Part shown: positions 8,281-16,306 of the stretch, one piece after another | How the letters are laid out: the number at the start of each line of letters is the position of its first letter | Numbering within the stretch: position 1 is the stretch's first letter | Source: JABDGC01 sp964449835 | Lineage (GTDB): Bacteria; Pseudomonadota; Gammaproteobacteria; DSM-16500 | Assembly: GCA_964449835.1 (NCBI GenBank) | Contig: CAYVBZ010000026.1 | Span: forward strand, 1-28,892 | DNA length: 28,892 bases | Reading direction: 5' to 3' | Notes under the pieces: model-generated | Database searches by the model: none | What the model saw: the letters and a program-made list of their open reading frames with translations, nothing else | What the model was told of the DNA's origin: nothing | Program-made: the position numbers and the translations under genes

Positions 8281-9627
8281 TTACAGATTCATCCATTTTT
8301 CCAAATAATGAATATTAATTTGTCCTGTTTCGAAGCCGGTGCTCTTCAGGATGTCTTGGTGTAGAGGGATGTTGGTTTTGATCCCGTCAATGACGGTTTC
8401 ATCTAGTGCGCTACGCATGCGTGCCAGAGCAAGTTCCCGGGTTTCTGCATGCGCGATGATTTTGGCGATTAAGGAATCGTAATTGGGCGGCACTTTGTAA
8501 CTGCTATAGATGTGCGAATCAATTCGGATGCCAGGGCCGCCTGCAGCGTGAAAATAACTGATGGTGCCGGGGCAGGGCATAAAGTTGTGTGGGTCCTCGG
8601 CATTGATGCGGCATTCAATGGCATGGCCTTCGAAGCGAACGTCGGCTTGGGTATAAGACAATTTTTCACCCGCGGCGATGCGTAATTGTTCTTTGACGAT
8701 ATCAATACGGGTGACCATTTCGGTGATGGGGTGTTCGACCTGAACACGTGTATTCATCTCAATAAAATAAAAACGGCCATCCTCATAGAGAAATTCCATG
8801 GTGCCTGCGCCGCGGTAGCGAATATGGCGGCAGACTTCAGCGCAGCGTTCACCGATCTCAGCGCGTTGTTCGGGCGAAATTCCAGGGGCCGGCGCTTCTT
8901 CGATGATTTTTTGGTGCCTTCTTTGAATGGAGCAATCCCGCTCTCCTAAATGAATGGCGTTGCCATGGCCGTCGCCCAGCACTTGGATTTCAATATGGCG
9001 GGGGTTTTGGAGATATTTTTCCATATAAACGGTGCCGTTATTAAAAGCGGCCAGTGCCTCGCTTTGGGTCATGGCAATGGCATTGAGGAGGTGTGACTCG
9101 GTATGGACAACACGCATACCGCGTCCGCCGCCGCCGCCCGCCGCCTTAATGATCACCGGGTAACCGATCTCACGGGCCATCTTGATGGTTTCGGATTCGT
9201 CTTGACCAATAGGATCACGTGAACCGGGTACACAGGGAACGTTTTGTTCCCGCATAAATTGAATGGCCGCGATTTTATCGCCCATTTGACGGATGGTATC
9301 AGCGCGGGGGCCTATGAAAATAAAGCCGCTTTTTTCCACCTGTTCCGCAAATTCAGCGTTTTCGGCCAGAAAGCCATAGCCGGGATGAATGGCTACGGCA
9401 TCGGTTATTTCCGCCGCGCTAATCAAGGCTGGAATATTGAGATAACTAGCGTTAGAGGCAGCAGGACCAATACAGACTGATTCATCCGCTAAACGCACAT
9501 GGAGCAGGTCTCGGTCGGCGGTTGAGTGAACAGCCACAGTTTTAATGCCTAATTCTTTACAGGCGCGCAAGATGCGAAGTGCAATTTCACCTCGATTGGC
9601 GATAACTACCTTATCTAATGCCGCCAT
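8281..9627 (-). CDS. accC: AccC, biotin carboxylase subunit of acetyl-CoA carboxylase
   Basis: A 448-residue ATP-grasp enzyme matching AccC (449 in E. coli). It carboxylates the biotin on AccB using ATP and bicarbonate in the first half of malonyl-CoA synthesis. Landmarks are the N-terminal KVVIANRGEIALRILRACKE, the glycine-rich ATP loop (KAAGGGGGRGMRVV, about 160-173), HLGERDCSIQRRHQK, and EMNTRVQVEHPITE with its catalytic-site residues. It ends shortly after the family's C-terminal subdomain. The gene follows accB by 23 bp and a GAGG-type ribosome-binding site precedes the ATG, consistent with the conserved accBC operon. Confidence 0.97.
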   Translation of the reverse strand: MAALDKVVIANRGEIALRILRACKELGIKTVAVHSTADRDLLHVRLADESVCIGPAASNASYLNIPALISAAEITDAVAIHPGYGFLAENAEFAEQVEKSGFIFIGPRADTIRQMGDKIAAIQFMREQNVPCVPGSRDPIGQDESETIKMAREIGYPVIIKAAGGGGGRGMRVVHTESHLLNAIAMTQSEALAAFNNGTVYMEKYLQNPRHIEIQVLGDGHGNAIHLGERDCSIQRRHQKIIEEAPAPGISPEQRAEIGERCAEVCRHIRYRGAGTMEFLYEDGRFYFIEMNTRVQVEHPITEMVTRIDIVKEQLRIAAGEKLSYTQADVRFEGHAIECRINAEDPHNFMPCPGTISYFHAAGGPGIRIDSHIYSSYKVPPNYDSLIAKIIAHAETRELALARMRSALDETVIDGIKTNIPLHQDILKSTGFETGQINIHYLEKWMNL

Positions 9628-9650
9628 CGATGCCTCCTCGATATAAGTCT

Positions 9651-10133
9651 TTAGTCAATGACAAAAAGGGGTTGATTGAATTCAACAGGCATCCCGGTTT
9701 CAACGAGGATGGCGCTGATGGTGCCGGCCTTGTCAGCTTCAATTTGATTAAACATTTTCATGGCCTCAATGAGGCAAAGGGTGTCCCCTATATTTACTTT
9801 TTGGCCTGCCTCGACATAGGATTTGGCGCCGGGGGAGGGGGAAAGGTAAACCGTTCCGACCATGGGCGCGCGGAGAGTGTGTTTGTTGCTAAGATCAGGC
9901 GTGGCCGCGGTTTCGGTGGCGGCAGCGCTTCGGCCTTCGTTGTGTGAAGCCGCAGTTTGCTGCTCTGCGGCCGTGTTGACATAGCTTGCAACAGGCTGGG
10001 CTTGTGTCAGAAAGGGGGTGCTCTTGACCTCTCGGGTAATTCGCACGGATTCTTCGCCTTCGCGGATTTCAATTTCCGCAATACCTGTTTCTTTGATCAA
10101 CTCAATTAATTTTCGAATTTTACGCATGTCCAT
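9651..10133 (-). CDS. accB: AccB, biotin carboxyl carrier protein
   Basis: A 160-residue biotin carboxyl carrier protein. The N-terminal MDMRKIRKLIEL region is like the E. coli start, followed by an Ala/Thr/Gln-rich flexible linker. The C-terminal biotinyl domain carries the EAMKM motif whose lysine is biotinylated. An upstream in-frame ATG at 10142 would add MHP. However, AAGGAG sits only 1 nt from that ATG and about 10 nt from the ATG at 10133, and the family N-terminus begins at MDMRK, so the later start is chosen. It is the first gene of accBC and lies 98 bp downstream of the dedA-like gene. Confidence 0.95.
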   Translation of the reverse strand: MDMRKIRKLIELIKETGIAEIEIREGEESVRITREVKSTPFLTQAQPVASYVNTAAEQQTAASHNEGRSAAATETAATPDLSNKHTLRAPMVGTVYLSPSPGAKSYVEAGQKVNIGDTLCLIEAMKMFNQIEADKAGTISAILVETGMPVEFNQPLFVID

Positions 10134-10240
10134 CGGGTGCATGCTCCTTCATAAAATAAGGAAGTGAATTTTGCATGATCTTGTCAGTTTTGTCCAGATA
10201 CTTACATGATCGCAGTAGATCGGCGAAATTAAAAGCTTTT

Positions 10241-10891
10241 TTATGAATAGGCCCGCAGTTTTGGCCGTAAATAAGCAAAGAGCGGCGGTAAAAGCGAAAG
10301 AACGATAATAGCTAAAATAACCGTAGAAAAATGGGCTTTAATAAAGGGGAGATTGCCGAAACAATAGCTGACATAGAGTAACCCCCCAACCCAGAGGAGA
10401 GCGCCGAGCACATTATAAAAAAGAAAACGCGCATAACTCATATAGCCAACACCGGCAACAAAAGGAGCAAAGGTGCGAATTATAGGAAGAAAACGCGCAA
10501 TTATGATCGCTTTTCCACCATGTTTCTCGTAAAATTGGTGCGTTTTGACTAAATAGCTAGGATTGAAAAAACGGGATTTGGAAAAGTGGAAAACACGCGA
10601 CCCCAGGAAACGGCCAATGGTATAATTGGCGGCATTTCCTAAAATAGAGGCGCTGGTTAATAGGATAAAAAGAAGGTGTATATTGAGGGGCTGTGAGGGG
10701 CCTGCTGCTAAAGCGCCAGCGGCGAATAAAAGAGAGTCGCCTGGTAAAATAGGGGTGACTACAAGCCCAGTTTCACAAAAAATGATCATGAAAAGAATGA
10801 CATAAGCCAAGGTTCCATAGGTGTTGACCAAGGCGATGAGTTGCAGGTCCAAATGAAGGACTAGGTTTACAAAAGCATGCAGGGTTCCCAT
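10241..10891 (-). CDS. DedA-family membrane protein
   Basis: A 216-residue polytopic inner-membrane protein of the DedA/SNARE-associated (VTT) family. Members include E. coli YqjA, YghB and DedA, linked to membrane homeostasis and polyprenyl-phosphate or lipid transport. Visible signatures are the acidic-then-proline loop (ETGLVVTPILPGDSLLFAAGAL, in two runs) at about 41-62 and ARFLPIIRTFAPFVAGVG near 136-153, whose arginines are functionally important in the family. Several hydrophobic segments flank them. The gene is divergent from hemB with only about 30 bp between starts, so the two promoters must overlap or extend into coding sequence. Which DedA paralogue it is cannot be told from sequence alone. 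Confidence 0.88.
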   Translation of the reverse strand: MGTLHAFVNLVLHLDLQLIALVNTYGTLAYVILFMIIFCETGLVVTPILPGDSLLFAAGALAAGPSQPLNIHLLFILLTSASILGNAANYTIGRFLGSRVFHFSKSRFFNPSYLVKTHQFYEKHGGKAIIIARFLPIIRTFAPFVAGVGYMSYARFLFYNVLGALLWVGGLLYVSYCFGNLPFIKAHFSTVILAIIVLSLLPPLFAYLRPKLRAYS

Positions 10892-10926
10892 AAATTAAAG
10901 TAGTCTCTTTCTGAAAGGTAATGATA

Positions 10927-11940
10927 ATGACATTTCTAACAAGCTTTCGTCAATTTCCAAAATCCCGGCTGCGCCGCTTAAGGGGCAAGGATTTTTCACG
11001 GCGTTTGGTCGCAGAAACCGATTTAAAAGTGGATGACCTGATTTATCCTCTTTTTTTGATGGAAGGTAAAAATCAACGGCAGGCCATTGCTTCAATGCCC
11101 GGTGTTCAGCGTATAACACTCGATTTGCTCCTTCAAGAAGCGGAAAGCCTGTTACAGTTAGGCCTTCCTAGTCTTGCACTCTTTCCGGTGGTCCCGATGG
11201 ATAAAAAATCACCCGGGGCGGAGGAGGCTTTCAATTCGAAGGGGCTTATTCCAAGCGCGGTGCGCAGTTTAAAACAACATTTTCCAGATTTGGGGGTGAT
11301 CACGGATGTGGCCTTGGATCCTTATACCTCGCATGGGCAGGATGGGGCCATTGATGAAAATGGCTATGTTTTAAATGATGAGACCAATGCCATCTTGGTC
11401 AAACAAGCTTTAGCCCAGGCCGAAGCTGGCGTCGACATTGTGGCGCCCTCTGATATGATGGACGGCCGTATTGCCTCAATCCGAGAGGCCTTTGAAAAGG
11501 CGGGCTTCAAGAATACACAAATTTTGGCTTACTCCGCCAAATACGCTTCTTCTTTTTATGGCCCTTTTCGTGAGGCGGTCGGATCCAGCACAAATCTAGG
11601 CAAGGCCAACAAGTTGGAATACCAGATGGACCCTCGAAACCGGGATGAAGCCCTTCATGAAATTGCCATGGATCTTGCGGAAGGCGCGGATTATGTCATG
11701 GTGAAGCCCGCTTTGCCCTATCTCGATGTCATTCGTCAAGCCAAGGAAATCTTCCGCGTTCCCACTTTCGCCTATCAAGTGAGTGGGGAATATGCCATGC
11801 TGAAAGCGGCGGCCCAAGCGGGATGGCTGGATGAGCGGGCCATTGTTTTGGAATCCCTAATTGCCATGAAGCGGGCGGGCAGTGATGCTATTTTGACTTA
11901 CTACGCGAAACAGGTAGCGCAGTGGTTAGGTCAGAGCTAA
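10927..11940 (+). CDS. hemB: HemB, delta-aminolevulinic acid dehydratase (porphobilinogen synthase)
   Basis: HemB condenses two 5-aminolevulinate molecules to porphobilinogen in haem synthesis. With the ATG at 10927 the protein has 337 residues. The two Schiff-base lysines fall at Lys205 (AYSAKYAS) and Lys260 (VMVKPALPYLD), the numbering I recall for Pseudomonas HemB. The metal loop reads DVALDPYTSHGQDG instead of the cysteine-rich zinc motif, so this is the magnesium-dependent, zinc-independent class. An ATG at 10921 is in frame, but GAAAGG (10913-10918) is only 2 nt from it and 8 nt from 10927. The gene heads a plus-strand run with ubiC, ubiA, pdxB and yicC. Confidence 0.96.
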   Translation: MTFLTSFRQFPKSRLRRLRGKDFSRRLVAETDLKVDDLIYPLFLMEGKNQRQAIASMPGVQRITLDLLLQEAESLLQLGLPSLALFPVVPMDKKSPGAEEAFNSKGLIPSAVRSLKQHFPDLGVITDVALDPYTSHGQDGAIDENGYVLNDETNAILVKQALAQAEAGVDIVAPSDMMDGRIASIREAFEKAGFKNTQILAYSAKYASSFYGPFREAVGSSTNLGKANKLEYQMDPRNRDEALHEIAMDLAEGADYVMVKPALPYLDVIRQAKEIFRVPTFAYQVSGEYAMLKAAAQAGWLDERAIVLESLIAMKRAGSDAILTYYAKQVAQWLGQS

Positions 11941-11958
11941 AAACTCGGAGACAAGTAA

Positions 11959-12441
11959 GTGGACAAGTTACCATCCTTGGCTTTGCAGCGCTGGCTTGAA
12001 GATGCCGGGTCCTTTATAAAGCGTTTAAGACAGCGGCAGCTTAATCCACGAGTGGTTGTTTTAGATCAGAAGTGGGCTTATCCAACCCCGCGAGAGCGAG
12101 CTTGCCTGCATCTTCCCTTGCGCCGTTCTGTTTTTGTTCGTGAAGTAGAAATTAGGGATGAAAAAGGCCCTTTCATGTTTGCGCGCACCGTGCTTCCTCC
12201 TCGAACTTTGTCAGGCCGGGGGCGCTGTTTAGCGCAATTGGGGACGCGTTCTTTAGGTTCAGTTTTATTCGCGAACCCGAAGTTTGAGCGCAGCGCTTTT
12301 GAAATCAGGCCCTGTCAGCTTTTACAATATTCTTCGCAGACTGTTTGGGAAAGACAATCGTTTTTTTATCTCAAAGGAAAAGCGCTTTTGTTGCGCGAAG
12401 TGTTTTTGCCGCGCTTAATTGATTTCATAAACGCCTTATGA
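11959..12441 (+). CDS. ubiC: UbiC, chorismate pyruvate-lyase
   Basis: A 160-residue protein similar in length to UbiC (165 in E. coli), which converts chorismate to 4-hydroxybenzoate and pyruvate, the first committed step of ubiquinone synthesis. Recognisable stretches are PTPRERACLHL, VFVREVEI, FARTVLPP and LGTRSLGSVLF, followed by WERQSFFYLKGKALLLREVFLP near the C-terminus (split here from the family signature). It starts at GTG 11959, with CGGAG eight bases upstream. Its stop overlaps the ubiA start by 4 bp (ATGA), giving the ubiCA arrangement that supplies substrate directly to the next enzyme. Confidence 0.92.
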   Translation: MDKLPSLALQRWLEDAGSFIKRLRQRQLNPRVVVLDQKWAYPTPRERACLHLPLRRSVFVREVEIRDEKGPFMFARTVLPPRTLSGRGRCLAQLGTRSLGSVLFANPKFERSAFEIRPCQLLQYSSQTVWERQSFFYLKGKALLLREVFLPRLIDFINAL

Positions 12442-13292
12442 TCTTTGAACGTTTAAAACAATATGCTTATTTAATGCGTCTCAACAAACCGATTGGTATT
12501 TTGTTGCTGCTTTGGCCGACGTTGTGGGCCTTATGGCTGGCCAGCGCGGGAAAACCGTCTTGGGGCCTGCTTATTATTTTTATCGCGGGCGTGATTTTAA
12601 TGCGCTCCGCAGGATGCATCATCAATGATTTTGCCGACCGCCATTTCGATGGAAAGGTCCGCCGCACACGAAGCCGGCCTTTGGCTGCAGGAACAGTCAC
12701 GACAAGCGAAGCTTTGATTTTATTTGTACTACTTTGTCTTCTAGCGCTTACTCTGGTCTTGCGTTTAAATCGGCTGACTCTGATTTATGCTGTGCTGGGC
12801 GCAGGTTTGGCAGTTTTTTATCCGTTCATGAAACGTTTTACACACTGGCCGCAAGCCGGTCTTGGCCTTGCATATACTTGGGGGGTCCCCATGGCTTTTG
12901 CAGCGACACAAGGCCGCCTAAGTTGGGAGGCTTGGTTTTTATTTTTCACAGCCATGCTGTGGCCTCTTATTTACGATACTTTCTATGCCATGGTCGATCG
13001 GGAGGATGATCTCAAAGTAGGCATTAAATCGACTGCAATTTTATTTGGCAGAGCTGACCGTCTGATGACAGGGCTTTTACAGGGAGTTTTCCTATTGGCC
13101 TTGGGTCTGGTTGGGTGGATTTTTCATCTTGGTTTTTATTATTATCTTAGTTTGGTTTTTGCCGCAGGCTTATTCTGTTATCAACAATACTTAATCCGCA
13201 GACAAGATCCGGGCGCCTGTTTTAAGGCCTTTCTAAATAATCACTGGGTAGGCATGGCTATTTTTATAGGGATTTCTCTTGCGCGGACCTAA
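12438..13292 (+). CDS. ubiA: UbiA, 4-hydroxybenzoate polyprenyltransferase
   Basis: A 284-residue integral membrane prenyltransferase that attaches the polyprenyl tail to 4-hydroxybenzoate in ubiquinone synthesis. Both aspartate-rich motifs are visible. NDFADRHFDGKV near residues 55-66 is followed by RTRSRPLAAG, and YDTFYAMVDREDDLKVG near 180-196 is the second. About eight or nine hydrophobic segments separate them, and the N-terminal MRLNKPIGILLLLWPTLWAL is typical. The length is close to the ~290 of E. coli UbiA. It overlaps ubiC by 4 bp, and pdxB begins at or just before its stop. Confidence 0.96.
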   Translation: MIFERLKQYAYLMRLNKPIGILLLLWPTLWALWLASAGKPSWGLLIIFIAGVILMRSAGCIINDFADRHFDGKVRRTRSRPLAAGTVTTSEALILFVLLCLLALTLVLRLNRLTLIYAVLGAGLAVFYPFMKRFTHWPQAGLGLAYTWGVPMAFAATQGRLSWEAWFLFFTAMLWPLIYDTFYAMVDREDDLKVGIKSTAILFGRADRLMTGLLQGVFLLALGLVGWIFHLGFYYYLSLVFAAGLFCYQQYLIRRQDPGACFKAFLNNHWVGMAIFIGISLART

Positions 13293-13293
13293 A

Positions 13294-14409
13294 TTGAAAA
13301 TTGTTGCGGACCGCGATCTTCCCTTTGTGCGGGAATACTTTGATGATGAAGGGGAGTTGGTTTTAAGGCCAGGCCGACAGTTGAAGCGGGAGGACCTGTT
13401 GGATGCTGACCTGCTCTTGGTACGTTCTATCACTCAGGTTGATGAGAACTTACTACAAGGCAGCTCGGTGAAGTTTGTGGGCACGGTGACAACGGGTATT
13501 GACCATTTGGATACGGCTTGGCTCGATCAAGCCGGTATTCTTTGGCGTTCTGCCGCCGGTTACAATGCCCTGCCAGTCGCAGATTATGTTATTGCCGTGA
13601 TTGCGGCTTTACAGCAAGAACGAGCGCTACCTGAAGCCTTACGCGTGGGCGTGGTCGGTGTGGGCCATGTTGGAGGATGCGTGGCGGAGCGTTGTCAGCG
13701 CTTGGGTTTTGAAGTCCTGCTTTCTGACCCGCCCCGTGCGGAGCAAGAAACAAACTTCCCTTCGCAGCGCTTGAGTGATTTAAAAAATCTTGATCTTGTC
13801 AGTCTGCATGTTCCTTTGCAGCGTTCAGGAAAACACGCGACGTATCATATGATTAATCGTGATTTCTTGCGGGCGACGACCCAGCCCGCCGTTTTGCTGA
13901 ATACCAGCAGAGGCCCTCTCGTGGACTTTAATGGTCTTGAGAAAGAGCGGACCCTGTGGCGCTATTGTTTTGATGTCTGGGAGAACGAACCCCTCATTGA
14001 TTCTGGCATTTTGCAGGCCAGTCATATTGCGACTCCTCATCTTGCCGGCTATTCCTTGCAATGCCGCTATCGCGGTATTGCGCAAATCTACCAGGCCTGC
14101 TGCGAGTTAGATTTGCTACGTCCTAAGACCAAGGTTTTACCTCTTTTGCCCTCACAACGGCTTAGTTTTGAAAATAGAAAATTAAGTTGGCAAGAGGTTG
14201 TTCTCGCAATCTTTAACCCGCTCGCGGTCACGCAGGTGATGAAAGAAGCCTTCTTGAAGAAAAAAACAACCTTTGACGCTTTGCGCGAGCGGTATATAGG
14301 CGAGCAGATTCAGCGACATGAATTCAGTTCGACTATTGTTTCCGAGCTTTATTTAGATGAAAAAGATCGTTATGCTTTAATGCAACTAGGAATCACTATC
14401 GAAGAGTAA
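13294..14409 (+). CDS. pdxB: PdxB, erythronate-4-phosphate dehydrogenase
   Basis: A D-2-hydroxyacid dehydrogenase of about 371 residues (E. coli PdxB 378) that oxidises 4-phosphoerythronate in the DXP-dependent pyridoxal phosphate pathway. The NAD-binding fold has GVVGVGHVGG (about 117-126). The catalytic arginine lies in NTSRGPLVD, the acidic residue in VWENEP and the histidine in TPHLAGYS. MVRS-like LLVRSITQVDE and FVGTVTTGIDHLD are also typical of PdxB. There is no ATG. TTG at 13279 would overlap ubiA by 14 bp, while TTG at 13294, 1 bp after the ubiA stop, gives the family N-terminus (M)KIVADRDLPF and is preferred. Translation is probably coupled to ubiA. Confidence 0.9.
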   Translation: MKIVADRDLPFVREYFDDEGELVLRPGRQLKREDLLDADLLLVRSITQVDENLLQGSSVKFVGTVTTGIDHLDTAWLDQAGILWRSAAGYNALPVADYVIAVIAALQQERALPEALRVGVVGVGHVGGCVAERCQRLGFEVLLSDPPRAEQETNFPSQRLSDLKNLDLVSLHVPLQRSGKHATYHMINRDFLRATTQPAVLLNTSRGPLVDFNGLEKERTLWRYCFDVWENEPLIDSGILQASHIATPHLAGYSLQCRYRGIAQIYQACCELDLLRPKTKVLPLLPSQRLSFENRKLSWQEVVLAIFNPLAVTQVMKEAFLKKKTTFDALRERYIGEQIQRHEFSSTIVSELYLDEKDRYALMQLGITIEE

Positions 14410-14414
14410 ACAAT

Positions 14415-15281
14415 ATGATATATAGCATGACAGCCTTTGCACGGGCCCAAAGTGAAGGGGCGTGGGGGTCCGCGGTTTGTGAGTTAAAGTCAGTGAATCA
14501 CCGTTATCTCGAGATTCGGGTGCATCTCCCTGACGCGTTTTATGCGTTGGAACAGGCCATGCATGAATTTCTCCGCCAAAATTTAAAACGCGGCAAAGTG
14601 GAATGTTATTTCCGTTTTCAAGCCGGCGAAACCGTGGATGTTCCGCTGCAGGTCAATGTGGGTTTGGCGAAACGCTTGATTGAGGCGAATCAAGAAGTGG
14701 CCCGTTTTTTGCCGGATGGCATGGCAATGAACTCTATGGATATTTTAAAGTGGCCGGGCGTGATCCAGTCGGCTGAAGCGAATATAGAGGGCCTGCGTAA
14801 AGTCTTAATGGCTTTGTTGGAAGCGGGCGTCAAAGATTTGTTGGCGGCGCGCAAGCGCGAAGGAGAAGAATTAAAAAATATTTTCCTGCAGCGCTTGGAT
14901 AATTTGCATGCGGAAATGGTCAAGGCCAAAGAGCGGATTCCCCTGATTTTACAGAGCCAACGCGAAAGATTGTTAAAGCATTTTACCGACGCACAAGTAG
15001 AAATGGACAAGCAGCGTTTGGAGCAAGAAATGGTCATGTTTACGCAAAAAATTGACGTGGTCGAGGAAATTGAACGTATTGAAACACATATCGCCGAAGT
15101 GCGCCGGGTGTTAAAACAGGGGGGGCTTATTGGCCGACGTTTGGATTTCCTGATGCAGGAATTGAATCGCGAGGCCAATACCTTGGGCTCAAAATCAGTT
15201 GATGTAGAAACGACGCGTGCTTCGTTGGAAATGAAAGTCTTGGTTGAACAGTTGCGGGAGCAAATGCAAAATATTGAGTGA
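14415..15281 (+). CDS. yicC: YicC-family endoribonuclease
   Basis: A 288-residue protein matching the YicC/YloC family (E. coli YicC 287), stress-associated endoribonucleases that act on RNA including small RNAs. The N-terminal MIYSMTAFARA and VCELKSVNHRYLEIRVHLPD are signature stretches. The C-terminal DUF1732 region carries QKIDVVEEIERIETHIAEVR and GRRLDFLMQELNREANTLGSKS (quoted in parts; positions about 213-265). The gene follows pdxB by 5 bp and ends the hemB-ubiCA-pdxB run, with a convergent hairpin 40 bp beyond. Assignment is firm by family; the precise RNA targets in this organism are unknown. Confidence 0.95.
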   Translation: MIYSMTAFARAQSEGAWGSAVCELKSVNHRYLEIRVHLPDAFYALEQAMHEFLRQNLKRGKVECYFRFQAGETVDVPLQVNVGLAKRLIEANQEVARFLPDGMAMNSMDILKWPGVIQSAEANIEGLRKVLMALLEAGVKDLLAARKREGEELKNIFLQRLDNLHAEMVKAKERIPLILQSQRERLLKHFTDAQVEMDKQRLEQEMVMFTQKIDVVEEIERIETHIAEVRRVLKQGGLIGRRLDFLMQELNREANTLGSKSVDVETTRASLEMKVLVEQLREQMQNIE

Positions 15282-15322
15282 TGCTAGGTGCCTGGAAGTG
15301 TCATGCCGTCAGAAAAAAGCAA

Positions 15323-15350
15323 CTTTTCCCGCAAAAATTTGCGGGAAAAG
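15323..15350. terminator. Bidirectional terminator between yicC and the icmX-like gene
   Basis: A 13-bp perfect inverted repeat (CTTTTCCCGCAAA / TTTGCGGGAAAAG) with a minimal AA loop lies between two convergent genes. On the minus strand a run of six Ts follows shortly after the stem. On the plus strand T-rich sequence follows about 10 nt later. It probably serves both transcripts. Confidence 0.7.
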
Positions 15351-15368
15351 GGAGGCGTTGTTTTAGCT

Positions 15369-16289
15369 TTATTGGTTGCTGGTCCCGCCTTGCGCTTTCG
15401 TAATCAAATTACTGGCTTGATAACCGCTATTTGCGACTAAAAGCGAGTTGGTCATGGCAATGGTGGCTAACATCTGTTTCTGCGTTTGTACTAACTGGTC
15501 CATCAGAACATAATTTTGAGAAACATATAAGAGTATTTGTCTCAAGACCCAGCCTAAGTCGTTGCTAATAACAGAGGTAAACCAACCTGAGTTGCTGGAC
15601 TGCGTGATCAGTTGCTTGCGCATGGAAGTGTCATTGCTTAAGGTTTGGCTGTCCTGATACAGACGGCTGAGAACATAGGCATTATAGGTTTGTACGGCAA
15701 CCACCGTGTTGTAAAAAGAAATATAATTTTTTTGCGCTTGCGCGGTGCCGCGCCACCCCGCTCCTGGAATGGGAAAAACGATGGCTAAGCTCGAAGCATT
15801 GGTGAGGTAATTCAAGGAAGCATTGACGCCAGATCGCGGATCAGGAGACAGTAATGGGGCACCTAGTAAAGTGGTGTAACTGAGGTCATTCAAATACTGT
15901 GGATTACCCGAGGAAATGTTGGAAGCGCCAAAGAAAGTAGTCAACAAGCTGGTCTGTAAAGCGAGCTGATTGGCTTCGCTGGTTAAAGCATTGGAACCCA
16001 AGGTAGATAGCCAGTTTTGCTCATTGCTCCAATTGCTGCTCCAGTTGACTGGGTCAGTCGAGTTATTATCTGTGGCCAGCCAAGTGGTGACGAAGGAAGG
16101 CAGGTTCGCGAGATAAGTCGGCAACTGATTGACAACCGAGAGCATGGAGTTGGTGTAAGTTTGAATATTGTTTAAGTAGGGAACGTCGACTTGATCAGCT
16201 TGCGCGCTTGGGGTGAAAAGAGCGCTGGCAAGTGTTACTGAGGCTAAGACAACTGCGAATTGCTTCGATCTTCTGAAAAAATGATTCAT
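15369..16289 (-). CDS. icmX: Probable IcmX, exported periplasmic Dot/Icm component
   Basis: A 306-residue exported protein with a clear Sec signal peptide (MNHFFRRSKQFAVVLASVTL..., cleavage near PSAQA-DQ). The mature part, starting VDVPYLNNIQTYTNSML, is rich in Asn, Ser and Leu. IcmX, the periplasmic Dot/Icm protein, lies downstream of icmW in Legionella and relatives, and position, export and style fit. As I recall, Legionella IcmX is longer (about 466 residues), so this copy corresponds to less than the full length. In-frame ATGs at 16310/16307 exist, but AAAGGAG at 16302-16296 lies six bases before the ATG at 16289 and the signal peptide begins there, so that start is used. Confidence 0.7.
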   Translation of the reverse strand: MNHFFRRSKQFAVVLASVTLASALFTPSAQADQVDVPYLNNIQTYTNSMLSVVNQLPTYLANLPSFVTTWLATDNNSTDPVNWSSNWSNEQNWLSTLGSNALTSEANQLALQTSLLTTFFGASNISSGNPQYLNDLSYTTLLGAPLLSPDPRSGVNASLNYLTNASSLAIVFPIPGAGWRGTAQAQKNYISFYNTVVAVQTYNAYVLSRLYQDSQTLSNDTSMRKQLITQSSNSGWFTSVISNDLGWVLRQILLYVSQNYVLMDQLVQTQKQMLATIAMTNSLLVANSGYQASNLITKAQGGTSNQ

Positions 16290-16306
16290 TACAATCTCCT
16301 TTTGCA

